From assembly GCA_035558335.1 (NCBI GenBank), contig DATMCM010000387.1, positions 1 through 14,174 of the forward strand: a stretch of DNA of 14,174 bases, given 5' to 3'. The notes beneath the pieces are model-generated. The model was not told the origin of the DNA. It ran no database searches and saw only the letters and a list, made by a program, of their open reading frames with translations. How positions within the stretch are numbered: the first letter of the stretch is position 1; each line of letters starts with the position of its first letter. Source of the DNA: Onstottus_B sp035558335. GTDB lineage: Bacteria > Acidobacteriota > Blastocatellia > UBA7656. The translations under genes and the position numbers were made by a program. Shown piece after piece: positions 6,599 through 14,174 of the stretch.

Positions 6599-6683
6599 AT
6601 CGACTATGCGAAGAGAACCGATCGTTGGAACCGATCGAGGATGGCGAAGCGAACTTTGCGATTAGCAGTTGAGGGAAAGATAC
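6599..6683 (+). other. atpH-atpA spacer with short direct repeat
   Basis: This 85-base gap is among the longest within the ATP synthase operon. It contains GAACCGATCG twice (6615-6624 and 6628-6637, period 13), each copy carrying the palindrome CGATCG, and ends with the atpA Shine-Dalgarno GAGG at 6671-6674. No T-run or clear promoter is seen. Confidence 0.4.
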
Positions 6684-8216
6684 ATGTCTAACTTACTAAT
6701 GGAGATTGAAGCTCAGATTGCCGGAGCCAAGGCCAACGGGGCCAGGCAGAACGTTGGTGTCATTCGTGAGATCGGCGACGGGGTCGCTCGAATCGAAGGC
6801 CTTTCCGACGCGATGCTCAACGAGATGATCGACCTCGGCCACGGAATCATCGGCCTCGCCCTGAATCTCGACGAGACCGAAGTCGGAGTTGTGATCCTGG
6901 GCGACTACACCCAGCTCGAGGAGGGGGACGAGGTCCGCGCTACCGGCAACCTGCTGCAGGTTCCAGTGGGCAAGGGCCTGCTCGGACGTGTCGTTAATAC
7001 GCTGGGAGAGCCAGTCGATGGAAAGGGACCTATCAAGAGTGATGTCGCATATCCAGTCGAAAAACTTGCTCCCGGAATCATCAAGCGCACGCCGGTAAAA
7101 CAACCGGTGCAGACGGGGATCATGCCGATTGATGCAATGATTCCGATTGGCCGCGGCCAACGCGAGTTGATCATCGGTGACCGGTCGACGGGCAAGACAA
7201 CCATCTGCATTGACACCATCATTAATCAGGCTCGCCTGAACAAAGCGGCAGAGGATGCCGGCGATAAAGACTATCGTCCGCTGTACTGCATCTACGTCGC
7301 AATCGGCCAGAAGCAATCAAGCATCGCCCGGCTCATATCAGTGCTCGAGGAAGCCGGCGCGATGCCCTACACGATTATCATCGCTTCTCCTGCCGCTGAT
7401 TCAGCCACCAACCAATATTTGGCGCCGTTCGCCGGAGCGGCGATGGGCGAGTGGTTCATGGACAACGGCATGGACGCTCTGATTGTTTATGACGACCTGT
7501 CCAAGCATGCCGTGGCATACCGCCAGGTCAGCCTGGTCCTGAAGCGGCCGTCGGGTCGTGAGGCTTATCCGGGCGACGTGTTTTACCTCCACAGCCGGTT
7601 GCTGGAACGAGCGGCGCGGGTTGGAGAAGAATATGGCAACGGCTCCTTGACCGCACTCCCGATCATTGAGACACAGGCAGGAGACGTTTCCGCATACATT
7701 CCTACCAACGTCATTTCGATCACTGACGGACAGATCTATCTGGAAACTGATCTGTTCTATCAGGGCGTCCGTCCTGCTATTTCGGTGGGCCTGTCTGTTT
7801 CGCGCGTGGGTTCAGCAGCGCAGCTCAAGGCTGTGAAGCAAGTCGCCGGGCAGCTCAAGGGTGACCTCGCACAATTTCGTGAGTTGGCGGCATTCGCGCA
7901 ATTCGGTTCGGAACTGGATGCAAAAACGCAAGCACAAATCGACCGCGGCAAACGGATCATGGAGGTCTTTAAGCAGCCCCAATACAGCCCGGTCCCGGTC
8001 GAGGTTCAGGTGGCTGTCCTCTGGGCAGTCCAAAACAAGTATTTGGATGATGTACCGGTGGAACGCGTCAAAGAGTGGCAAGCCAAGCTGACGGAGTTTC
8101 TGACTTTACACAAGGCCGAGTTGCTCCAAAAGATCGCGCACGAAAAGTCGCTCAGCGACGCCGTGGCAGGCGAGCTGAAGACCGCCACCGACGCCTTCAA
8201 GCAAACCTGGAAATAA
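6684..8216 (+). CDS. atpA: F1Fo ATP synthase subunit alpha
   Basis: Alpha carries the non-catalytic nucleotide sites and lends the arginine finger to the catalytic beta sites. The 510-residue product has normal length. The N-terminal beta-barrel domain includes 'VGVIREIGDGVARIEGL', the P-loop GDRSTGKT is at residues 165-172 (Lys171), and the arginine finger is Arg374 in 'SVSRVGSAAQ'. It continues with 'DLAQFRELAAFAQFGSELD' and the usual helical C-terminal domain. The P-loop has Ser168 where most alpha subunits have Gln (GDRQTGKT). ATG 6684 is preceded by GAGG with a nine-base spacer, while the in-frame TTG at 6669 lies within or before that site. It is followed by atpG after only ten bases, which supports translation from one message. 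Confidence 0.98.
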   Translation: MSNLLMEIEAQIAGAKANGARQNVGVIREIGDGVARIEGLSDAMLNEMIDLGHGIIGLALNLDETEVGVVILGDYTQLEEGDEVRATGNLLQVPVGKGLLGRVVNTLGEPVDGKGPIKSDVAYPVEKLAPGIIKRTPVKQPVQTGIMPIDAMIPIGRGQRELIIGDRSTGKTTICIDTIINQARLNKAAEDAGDKDYRPLYCIYVAIGQKQSSIARLISVLEEAGAMPYTIIIASPAADSATNQYLAPFAGAAMGEWFMDNGMDALIVYDDLSKHAVAYRQVSLVLKRPSGREAYPGDVFYLHSRLLERAARVGEEYGNGSLTALPIIETQAGDVSAYIPTNVISITDGQIYLETDLFYQGVRPAISVGLSVSRVGSAAQLKAVKQVAGQLKGDLAQFRELAAFAQFGSELDAKTQAQIDRGKRIMEVFKQPQYSPVPVEVQVAVLWAVQNKYLDDVPVERVKEWQAKLTEFLTLHKAELLQKIAHEKSLSDAVAGELKTATDAFKQTWK

Positions 8217-8226
8217 AGGACTGAAT

Positions 8227-9093
8227 ATGCACAGCACACGCGACATCCGCCAACGAATAAGATCAGTGGGCAGCACCGCGCAGATTACAAAAGCGATGCA
8301 GATGGTGGCGGCGTCGAAGATGCGCAAGGCTCAAGAAGCCGCCGTCGACACCCGCCCGTTCGTTTACCTGCTGTACCGTTTCCAGCGTGAAGCAACGACG
8401 AGGATGGGCGACTTCACTCATCCGCTGATGGAAGTACGCGAGGTCCGCAAACGCGCGGTCATCCTGATCGGCGCGGATAAGGGTTTATGCGGAGCGCTCA
8501 ACAGCAACCTGTTTCGACTGGCCGGACAATTCGATCCGCAGACGACGGTCTTCATTGCGGCCGGAAAGAAAGCAGCGCAGTTCGTCGCCGCCACGCGCCG
8601 GCAGCTTGTTGCCGAGTTTGCTTACGGCGACACGCCGCGTTTTCAAGAGTCGAGAGCGATTGCCGCCTTTGCCCGCGACCTCTTCTTGAAAAAAGAAGTC
8701 GACGAGGTCCGGATCGTCGCCACCCGCTTCATCAACACGCTCACCCAGGAACCGGTCTCTTTGGAGTTTCTCCCGGTGGGCGAAATCAAAGGGATGAAAA
8801 TTCCGGGCGCAGAACCCGAAGACAAACTTGCGGCCAGCGCCAGGGAGTCACTGTTCGAGCCCAGCCCGGAGGCTGTTCTGGGCTATCTACTCTCGCATTA
8901 TCTAAATATTTACATCCATCACGCTTTGCTGAGCGCAAAAGCCAGCGAGCAAAGCGCCCGTATGGTCTCGATGAAGAACGCTACAGATAATGCCCAGAGC
9001 CTGATCGAGAACCTGACACTCGAGTACAACAAGCTGCGCCAGGGCAACATCACGAGGGAATTGCTGGAGATCGCCGGCGGCCAGGCCGCCTGA
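8227..9093 (+). CDS. atpG: F1Fo ATP synthase subunit gamma
   Basis: Gamma is the central rotor shaft that couples c-ring rotation to conformational change in the alpha3beta3 head. The 288-residue product has the typical length. Both signature ends are present: the N-terminal helix 'RIRSVGSTAQITKAMQMVAA' with 'SKMRKAQ', the Rossmann-like middle beginning 'LIGADKGLCGALNSNLFR', and the C-terminal helix 'SARMVSMKNATDNAQSLIE' with 'LTLEYNKLRQGNITRELLEI'. AAAGGA at 8215-8220 lies six bases before the ATG and overlaps the atpA stop, a typical coupled arrangement. There is no sign of the inserted regulatory loop found in chloroplast gamma. Confidence 0.97.
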   Translation: MHSTRDIRQRIRSVGSTAQITKAMQMVAASKMRKAQEAAVDTRPFVYLLYRFQREATTRMGDFTHPLMEVREVRKRAVILIGADKGLCGALNSNLFRLAGQFDPQTTVFIAAGKKAAQFVAATRRQLVAEFAYGDTPRFQESRAIAAFARDLFLKKEVDEVRIVATRFINTLTQEPVSLEFLPVGEIKGMKIPGAEPEDKLAASARESLFEPSPEAVLGYLLSHYLNIYIHHALLSAKASEQSARMVSMKNATDNAQSLIENLTLEYNKLRQGNITRELLEIAGGQAA

Positions 9094-9138
9094 TCTGCAT
9101 TTATTTTTACAACTAAACAAATGAAAGCAGGCATGAAT

Positions 9139-10557
9139 ATGAGTATAGGGAAGATTGTTCAAGTCACCGGTCCGGTTGTAGATGTAGAATTTCCGGGCTC
9201 GCTGCCCGGGATCTACAACGCGCTGACGGTCGAATGCAAAACCAACGGCAAGCCCGCTAAGCTGACGCTCGAGGTGCAGCAGCATCTCGGGGACAAGTGG
9301 GTCCGGACAATAGCCATGTCAGGCACCGAGGGTCTCAAACGTGGCCTGGAGGTCACGGATAGCGGTGGCCCCATATCGATGCCCGTAGGCGACGCTGTGA
9401 TGGGACGGATATTTGATGTCACTGGGAATCCAGTCGACGAGAGGGGTCCGGTCGAAGCCGAGAAATACTACCCGATCCACCGCCTCCCTCCAACGCTGGT
9501 TGACCAATCAACCTCTCCGCAGGTGCTCGCTACCGGTATAAAAGTCATTGACCTGATCTGCCCCTTCTTAAAAGGAGGCAAGGTGGGTGCTTTCGGCGGG
9601 GCCGGGGTTGGCAAAACGGTCGTTATCATGGAGCTGATTAATAACATCGCTAAGCTCCACGGCGGTGTGTCTGTGTTTGCCGGTGTCGGGGAACGGACTC
9701 GAGAAGGGAACGACCTCTACAACGAAATGTGCGCGGCGGGGGTCATCAACCAGAAAGACCTGAGCTCGTCCAAGATCGCCCTGGTGTATGGCCAGATGAA
9801 CGAACCGCCGGGCGCCCGTCTGCGCGTGGCCCTCGCCGGCCTGGCTCTCACTGAATACTTTCGCGACGAGAAGAATCAGGACGTGCTGCTGTTCATCGAC
9901 AACATCTTCCGGTTTTCTCAGGCCGGGGCCGAGGTGTCGTCATTGCTCGGCCGCACCGCCAGCGCAGTCGGATACCAACCGACGCTCGCCGCGGAAATGG
10001 GCAGCCTTCAGGAGCGCATCACATCCACCAAGAAGGGCTCGATCACTTCGTTTCAGGCAGTGTATGTGCCGGCTGATGATTTGACCGATCCGGCACCGGC
10101 GACAACTTTCGCGCACCTGGACGCCACGATCGTCCTCGATCGTGCGATTGCTGAACTAGGGATATATCCGGCGGTGGATCCGCTGGCCTCGACCTCTCGC
10201 GCGCTTGCGCCCGAAATCGTGGGCCAGGAGCACTACGATGTAGCGCGTGGCGTGCAGAAGGTACTTCAGCGATACAAAGACCTGCAGGACATCATTGCGA
10301 TCCTGGGCATGGATGAGCTTTCGCCGGATGACAAGCTGACCGTGTTCCGAGCGCGCAAGATCCAGCGTTTTCTGAGCCAGCCATTCAGTGTGGCCCAAGT
10401 CTTCACTGGTCGCGAGGGTAAGCAGGTTCCGGTAGCCGACACTGTACGCGGTTTCAAAGAGATCCTAGATGGAAAGCACGACGATGCGGCGGAGGGCGAC
10501 TTCTACATGAAGGGAGCCATTGAGGAAATCAAACAGGCTGACGGTCCGAAGGCTTAA
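9139..10557 (+). CDS. atpD: F1Fo ATP synthase subunit beta
   Basis: Beta carries the catalytic sites for ATP synthesis and hydrolysis. The 472-residue product has P-loop GGAGVGKT at residues 153-160 (Lys159), the catalytic GER motif (Glu185, Arg186), the Walker B strand 'VLLFIDNIFRF', and 'GYQPTLAAEMGSLQERI'. The DELSEED lever region is DELSPDD at residues 392-398, with a proline in place of one glutamate. I chose ATG 9139, giving 'MSIGKIVQVTG', the standard family N-terminus, with GCAGG seven bases upstream. ATG 9121 and 9133 would add six or two residues and have weaker support. The 45-base gap after atpG is A/T-rich (TTATTTTTAC) with no hairpin. The sequence otherwise looks fully functional. 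Confidence 0.98.
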   Translation: MSIGKIVQVTGPVVDVEFPGSLPGIYNALTVECKTNGKPAKLTLEVQQHLGDKWVRTIAMSGTEGLKRGLEVTDSGGPISMPVGDAVMGRIFDVTGNPVDERGPVEAEKYYPIHRLPPTLVDQSTSPQVLATGIKVIDLICPFLKGGKVGAFGGAGVGKTVVIMELINNIAKLHGGVSVFAGVGERTREGNDLYNEMCAAGVINQKDLSSSKIALVYGQMNEPPGARLRVALAGLALTEYFRDEKNQDVLLFIDNIFRFSQAGAEVSSLLGRTASAVGYQPTLAAEMGSLQERITSTKKGSITSFQAVYVPADDLTDPAPATTFAHLDATIVLDRAIAELGIYPAVDPLASTSRALAPEIVGQEHYDVARGVQKVLQRYKDLQDIIAILGMDELSPDDKLTVFRARKIQRFLSQPFSVAQVFTGREGKQVPVADTVRGFKEILDGKHDDAAEGDFYMKGAIEEIKQADGPKA

Positions 10558-10583
10558 GGAAGAAAAGGAAGGGAGCCATCGAG

Positions 10584-11009
10584 ATGGCCAAGACTCTGAG
10601 ATTGGAAATCGTGACGCCCGAAGGCACTGTTTACTCCGAAGATGTGGAGATGGTTACGCTGCCAGGCATTGAGGGTCAGCTTGGCATTCTTCCAAACCAC
10701 GTCTGGCTCATGACGCAATTGGTCCCGGGCGAAATGATCGTGCGCAAAGATGGCCGAACTGATTTGTTGGCAGTAGGCGAAGGGCTTGTGGATGTAACCG
10801 GCGACCGGGTTTCGATCCTTACGGATATGGCAGTTTCGGTCGACAAGATCGACGAAGCCAAGGCCGAAGAAGCACGGCGACGCGCCGAGGCCCGCCTCCG
10901 CGAGAAAATTTCTGCCGAAGAAGTCGCTTCCACACATGCCGCGTTGTCGCGCTCACTCGCACAACTGCGCGTCAAGCGACGGACGCATGGAATGCGACCA
11001 ACTTCTTGA
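10584..11009 (+). CDS. atpC: F1Fo ATP synthase subunit epsilon
   Basis: Epsilon sits at the foot of the central stalk and, in many bacteria, inhibits ATP hydrolysis through its mobile C-terminal helices. The 141-residue product has the N-terminal beta-sandwich ('LEIVTPEGTVYSEDVEMVTL', 'GQLGILPNH', 'LLAVGEGLVDVTGDRVSIL') and a full C-terminal helical hairpin (about residues 88-132, rich in Ala/Arg/Glu). The ATP-sensing motif I/L-D-x-x-R-A reads IDEAKA at 89-94, with Lys for Arg. 'NHVWLMTQL' differs from the common 'NHAPLLT'. A purine-rich GGAAGGGAG ends nine bases before the ATG. It closes the eight-subunit set, and its stop overlaps the ribosome-binding site of the next gene. Confidence 0.95.
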   Translation: MAKTLRLEIVTPEGTVYSEDVEMVTLPGIEGQLGILPNHVWLMTQLVPGEMIVRKDGRTDLLAVGEGLVDVTGDRVSILTDMAVSVDKIDEAKAEEARRRAEARLREKISAEEVASTHAALSRSLAQLRVKRRTHGMRPTS

Positions 11010-11014
11010 AGGAG
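11008..11014 (+). promoter_or_regulatory. tal-pgi ribosome-binding site overlapping atpC stop
   Basis: GAAGGAG begins inside the atpC stop codon (TGA 11007-11009) and lies seven bases before GTG 11022. It supports the GTG start of the fusion gene, since no ATG is suitably placed, and it suggests translational coupling to atpC. Confidence 0.8.
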
Positions 11015-11021
11015 TTAGATA

Positions 11022-13898
11022 GTGAATCCAATTAGAAGCAAAGCGCAAAACCCACTGCAGTCATTACAAACTTACGGCCAGTCGGTCTGGCTCGACTACA
11101 TTCGACGCAACTTGATCACCAGCGGCGAACTCCAGCGTTTGGTGGACGAGGACGGGTTGCGAGGCGTGACGTCGAATCCTTCGATATTCGAAAAGGCTAT
11201 CGTCGGCAGCACCGACTACAAGGACATTCTGGACACTCAAGGGTCCAGCGGCCTGGACGCGAAATCGCTCTACGAGAATCTCGCGGTCCGCGATATTCAA
11301 GACGCGGCTGATATCCTTCGCCCGGTTTACGACCAGTCAAAAAAGCGAGACGGTTACGTCAGTCTCGAAGTGGCCCCGACACTCGCCCGCGATACCGAAG
11401 GGACTGTTCAAGAGGCAAAACGTTTGTGGAAGTTAGTCAGCCGCGACAACGTGATGATCAAAGTCCCGGCCACGTCCGAAGGTATTCCCGCAATCGAGTC
11501 ACTAATAGCTGAAGGCATCAATGTCAATGTAACGCTTCTCTTCTCGCAAGAGGCATACGAGCAAGTTACCGAAGCTTACATCACCGGACTCGAAAAATTT
11601 GTGGCCTCGGGTGGCGACGTAAGCCGAGTGGCGAGCGTAGCGAGTTTCTTCATCAGCAGAATAGACAGCGCTATCGACAGCATAATTGCCGCTCGTCTGA
11701 AATGCTCGAATCAAGGGCGCGAGCGAGCCCTGCTCCAGAGCCTTCTCGGAAAGGTCGCAATCGCCAATGCGAAGCTGACATACCAACGATACCTGGAGCT
11801 ATTCAATAATCCGCGCTGGGAAAAGCTCGCGGCGCGTGGCGCACAAACCCAGCGGGTCCTCTGGGCAAGCACCAGCACAAAGAACCCTGCTTACCGTGAC
11901 GTGATCTACGTCGAAGAATTGATCGGAACGGACACTGTTAACACGATCCCGCCAGCGACTTTCGAGGCCTTCCGCGATCATGGTCGCTTGCGCAAGAGCC
12001 TCACCGAGGGTATCGAGGACGCGCACGATACAATGGCGACGCTTGCCACTGTCGGCATCTCGATGGACCAAGTCACCGGCAAGCTGCTTGAAGATGGGGT
12101 CGGCCTTTTCATCGAAGCGTTTGACAAGCTGCTCGGCGCAGTTGGCAAGTATTCAAAAGAATCGGTTGGCGCGAAGATTAATCGCCAGACAGCAAAACTG
12201 CCCGCCGAGTTTGCCTCCGCAGTGGAGTCCTCTCTTAAGAATTGGCAGGCGGACGACAAGGTTAAAAGGCTCTGGGCGCGTGACGCCACTCTGTGGACCG
12301 GCGAGGACGAAGCCAACTGGCTCGGCTGGATGGGAATTACCGACGACCAGCTTGCTCACATCAGTCACCTGAAGAACATAGCCACCGAGGTGAAGGAAGC
12401 AGGCTTCGCACACGCGGCGCTACTCGGGATGGGCGGATCGAGCCTTTGTCCGGAGGTGATGAAGTTGACCTTCGGCAAGGTTCCAGGTTTCCCGGAGCTT
12501 CATATTCTGGATTCGACGGACCCCGCGCAGATCAAAGCATTCGAAAGCAAATTAGACCTTGCGAACACGCTGTTCATCGTTTCGAGCAAGTCCGGCGGGA
12601 CGCTCGAACCGAACATATTCAAGCAGTATTTCTTCGACCGTGTTGAGCAAGCCGTGCCAATTGAAGACGCGGGCAATCGCTTCATCGCCATCACCGACAC
12701 CGGCTCGAAGATGCAGCAGGTGGCTGAAGGCGACCACTTCTGGCACATCTTTTTTGGTTGGCCCAATATCGGCGGTCGTTACTCGGCGCTTTCGGATTTC
12801 GGCATGGTGCCCGCCAGCGTGATGGGAGTGGACGTCGCGACATTCCTCGACCGCACCGAAGAAATGGTGCACGCTTGCTCCGCATCGGTCCCGCTTGAAG
12901 AAAACCCGGGAGTGGCGCTGGGCACAATACTGGGGATCGGCGCCACCACGTTCGGGCGAGACAAAGTAACTATCGCCGCTTCTCCTGGCATCCACGATCT
13001 TGGCGCCTGGCTGGAGCAGCTGATTGCCGAATCGACCGGAAAGATTGGCAAGGGCTTAATACCGGTCGATCGCGAGTCGCTCGCCGAACCGGGCACGTAC
13101 GGCGATGACCGCGTCTTCGTTTATCTGCGCTTAGACTCCGAGCCTGACGCGACGCAAGACGCGGCGATCGAGGCGCTCGAGAAAGCCGGTCAGCCGGTAG
13201 TTCGCATCGCGGTGGAAGACATCAACAATCTTGGCGAGGAGTTCTTCCGCTGGGAGATCGCCACTGCGGTAGCAGGCTCGATAATCGGTATCAACGCATT
13301 CAATCAGCCCGACGTGGAAGCGAGTAAAGTCTCGACTCGTAAGCTCATCGGCGAGTACGAACAAACAGGCAAGCTCCCCGATGAAGCGCCGTTCTTCGCA
13401 GACAACGACATCAAGCTGTTCACCGATGCCAAGAACTCCGCTGCGCTTGCGCAAGCCGCGGCCGATCAATCGCTCGCAGGCTACCTCAAAGCCCACCTGA
13501 ACCGCATCAACGCTGGCGATTACTTCGCCGTTCTTGGTTACATCGAGATGAACGAAGCTCACGAGGCGCAGTTGCAAAAGCTGCGTCATGCAGTTCGCGA
13601 CAGCAAACGTATTGCAACCTGTCTCGGCTTTGGTCCGCGGTTTTTACATTCAACTGGCCAGGCTTACAAAGGCGGCCCGAATAGCGGCGTCTTCCTGCAA
13701 ATCACTTGCGACGATGAGACCGACATCTCGGTGCCAGGGCAGAAATACACATTCGGCATTGTCAAAGCCGCGCAGGCGCGAGGCGACTTCCAGGTGCTTG
13801 CCGAACGCGACCGCCGAGCACTGCGCGTGCATCTCGGCACCGATGTCAGTGCAGGTCTCTCTAGGCTCACTGCCGCTATTGAACAAGCTCTCCGGTGA
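11022..13898 (+). CDS. Bifunctional transaldolase / glucose-6-phosphate isomerase
   Basis: This 958-residue fusion joins two sugar-phosphate enzymes. Residues 1 to about 375 are transaldolase, which moves a dihydroxyacetone unit between sedoheptulose 7-phosphate and glyceraldehyde 3-phosphate. It has the SNPSIF motif at 51-56, the Schiff-base lysine Lys147 in 'VMIKVPATSEG', and 'INVNVTLLFS'. Residues from about 400 are phosphoglucose isomerase, which interconverts glucose 6-phosphate and fructose 6-phosphate: GMGGSS near 469-474, SSKSGGT at 521-527, GGRYSALS at 584-591, 'EFFRWEIATAVAG', and 'FGPRFLHSTGQAYKGG' from 870. The linker around 375-395 is basic and polar. Such fusions are known in several bacterial phyla, so this is not an assembly error; the frame is open without a break. 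Translation starts at GTG 11022, only 12 bases after atpC, so the gene appears cotranscribed with the ATP synthase operon. Confidence 0.96.
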   Translation: MNPIRSKAQNPLQSLQTYGQSVWLDYIRRNLITSGELQRLVDEDGLRGVTSNPSIFEKAIVGSTDYKDILDTQGSSGLDAKSLYENLAVRDIQDAADILRPVYDQSKKRDGYVSLEVAPTLARDTEGTVQEAKRLWKLVSRDNVMIKVPATSEGIPAIESLIAEGINVNVTLLFSQEAYEQVTEAYITGLEKFVASGGDVSRVASVASFFISRIDSAIDSIIAARLKCSNQGRERALLQSLLGKVAIANAKLTYQRYLELFNNPRWEKLAARGAQTQRVLWASTSTKNPAYRDVIYVEELIGTDTVNTIPPATFEAFRDHGRLRKSLTEGIEDAHDTMATLATVGISMDQVTGKLLEDGVGLFIEAFDKLLGAVGKYSKESVGAKINRQTAKLPAEFASAVESSLKNWQADDKVKRLWARDATLWTGEDEANWLGWMGITDDQLAHISHLKNIATEVKEAGFAHAALLGMGGSSLCPEVMKLTFGKVPGFPELHILDSTDPAQIKAFESKLDLANTLFIVSSKSGGTLEPNIFKQYFFDRVEQAVPIEDAGNRFIAITDTGSKMQQVAEGDHFWHIFFGWPNIGGRYSALSDFGMVPASVMGVDVATFLDRTEEMVHACSASVPLEENPGVALGTILGIGATTFGRDKVTIAASPGIHDLGAWLEQLIAESTGKIGKGLIPVDRESLAEPGTYGDDRVFVYLRLDSEPDATQDAAIEALEKAGQPVVRIAVEDINNLGEEFFRWEIATAVAGSIIGINAFNQPDVEASKVSTRKLIGEYEQTGKLPDEAPFFADNDIKLFTDAKNSAALAQAAADQSLAGYLKAHLNRINAGDYFAVLGYIEMNEAHEAQLQKLRHAVRDSKRIATCLGFGPRFLHSTGQAYKGGPNSGVFLQITCDDETDISVPGQKYTFGIVKAAQARGDFQVLAERDRRALRVHLGTDVSAGLSRLTAAIEQALR

Positions 13899-13937
13899 GC
13901 GATTGCTAACAATTTGGTTACAGAAAGGAAACAGATT

Positions 13938-14174
13938 ATGCAACTTGGAATGATTGGTCTTGGCAGAATGGGCGCAAACATGGTACGCCGTCTTTTACGC
14001 GGCGGTCACCAGTGCGTCGTCTTTGATAGAACCCCTGAAGTGGTGCAGGGACTGGCGAAAGAAGGAGCAACCGCTTCTTCGTCGCTCGATGACTTTGTTG
14101 ACAAACTGGCGTCGCCCCGCGCCGTCTGGCTGATGGTTCCCGCCGCGGTCGTGGACAAATCGCTCGCCGACCTT
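13938..14174 (+). CDS. gnd: 6-phosphogluconate dehydrogenase, N-terminal part
   Basis: The first 79 residues are visible and the gene runs off the right edge. It begins 'MQLGMIGLGRMGANMVRRLL', the typical start of decarboxylating 6-phosphogluconate dehydrogenase, with the NADP-binding GLGRMG loop at residues 7-12, 'VVFDRTPE' at 27-34 (Arg31 suits NADP+), and 'AVWLMVPAA'. The enzyme would convert 6-phosphogluconate to ribulose 5-phosphate in the oxidative pentose phosphate pathway. AAAGGA at 13924-13929 lies eight bases before the ATG. The 39-base gap from the tal-pgi fusion and the shared pathway suggest one operon. A related beta-hydroxyacid dehydrogenase is possible because only the N-terminal domain is seen, but the pathway context favours Gnd of the short (about 300-residue) type. 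Confidence 0.85.
   Translation, partial: MQLGMIGLGRMGANMVRRLLRGGHQCVVFDRTPEVVQGLAKEGATASSSLDDFVDKLASPRAVWLMVPAAVVDKSLADL

Noticed and set aside
11022..13898. Tal-Pgi fusion as an assembly error or a new fusion
   Set aside because: Both domains are complete and in one unbroken frame, and transaldolase/phosphoglucose isomerase fusions are already known in several bacterial phyla.
1..14174. CRISPR arrays, tRNA or rRNA genes, insertion sequences
   Set aside because: No regular spaced repeats, cloverleaf arms, transposase-like proteins or terminal inverted repeats were found by eye.

Overview
The window holds one long plus-strand metabolic and bioenergetic cluster (about 3.1 kb to the right edge), preceded by three unrelated genes. 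The plus-strand order is acetate kinase, then a complete eight-gene F-type ATP synthase operon (a, c, b, delta, alpha, gamma, beta, epsilon), then a fused transaldolase/glucose-6-phosphate isomerase, then the start of a 6-phosphogluconate dehydrogenase that runs off the right edge. The left part holds the C-terminal end of a DUF1275/YoaK-like membrane protein (plus strand), a short-chain dehydrogenase and an exported OmpA-family protein (both minus strand).

Organism: an OmpA-type peptidoglycan-binding domain behind a Sec signal peptide indicates a Gram-negative cell envelope. Moderate-to-high GC content, an OmpA domain of the 'FASSDGG...LSQRRADAV' type and a tal-pgi fusion would suit an Acidobacteriota-like soil bacterium. 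That assignment is inference by resemblance only; no marker here proves it.

Layout: 2-286 is the partial DUF1275 protein. 354-1040 (minus) is the SDR and 1176-2156 (minus) the OmpA-family protein. 2157-3110 has no convincing gene and separates the minus-strand pair from the plus-strand cluster, so promoters for both directions probably lie there. Acetate kinase is 3111-4289. The ATP synthase genes are atpB 4327-5322, atpE 5385-5573, atpF 5633-6178, atpH 6203-6598, atpA 6684-8216, atpG 8227-9093, atpD 9139-10557 and atpC 10584-11009. The tal-pgi fusion is 11022-13898 and gnd starts at 13938.

How the genes fit together: acetate kinase makes ATP from acetyl phosphate, the F1Fo complex interconverts ATP and the proton gradient, and Tal-Pgi plus Gnd move carbon between glycolysis and the pentose phosphate pathway. 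All lie on one strand with short gaps, and the ribosome-binding site of tal-pgi overlaps the atpC stop codon. The sequence therefore suggests one co-expressed unit joining sugar-phosphate flow, substrate-level phosphorylation and the proton-driven enzyme. Notable details are an unusually short subunit c (62 residues) with an altered glycine motif, a short subunit delta, a subunit a with a signal-peptide-like N-terminus, a GC-rich hairpin between atpE and atpF, and a direct repeat flanking a hairpin just before ackA.
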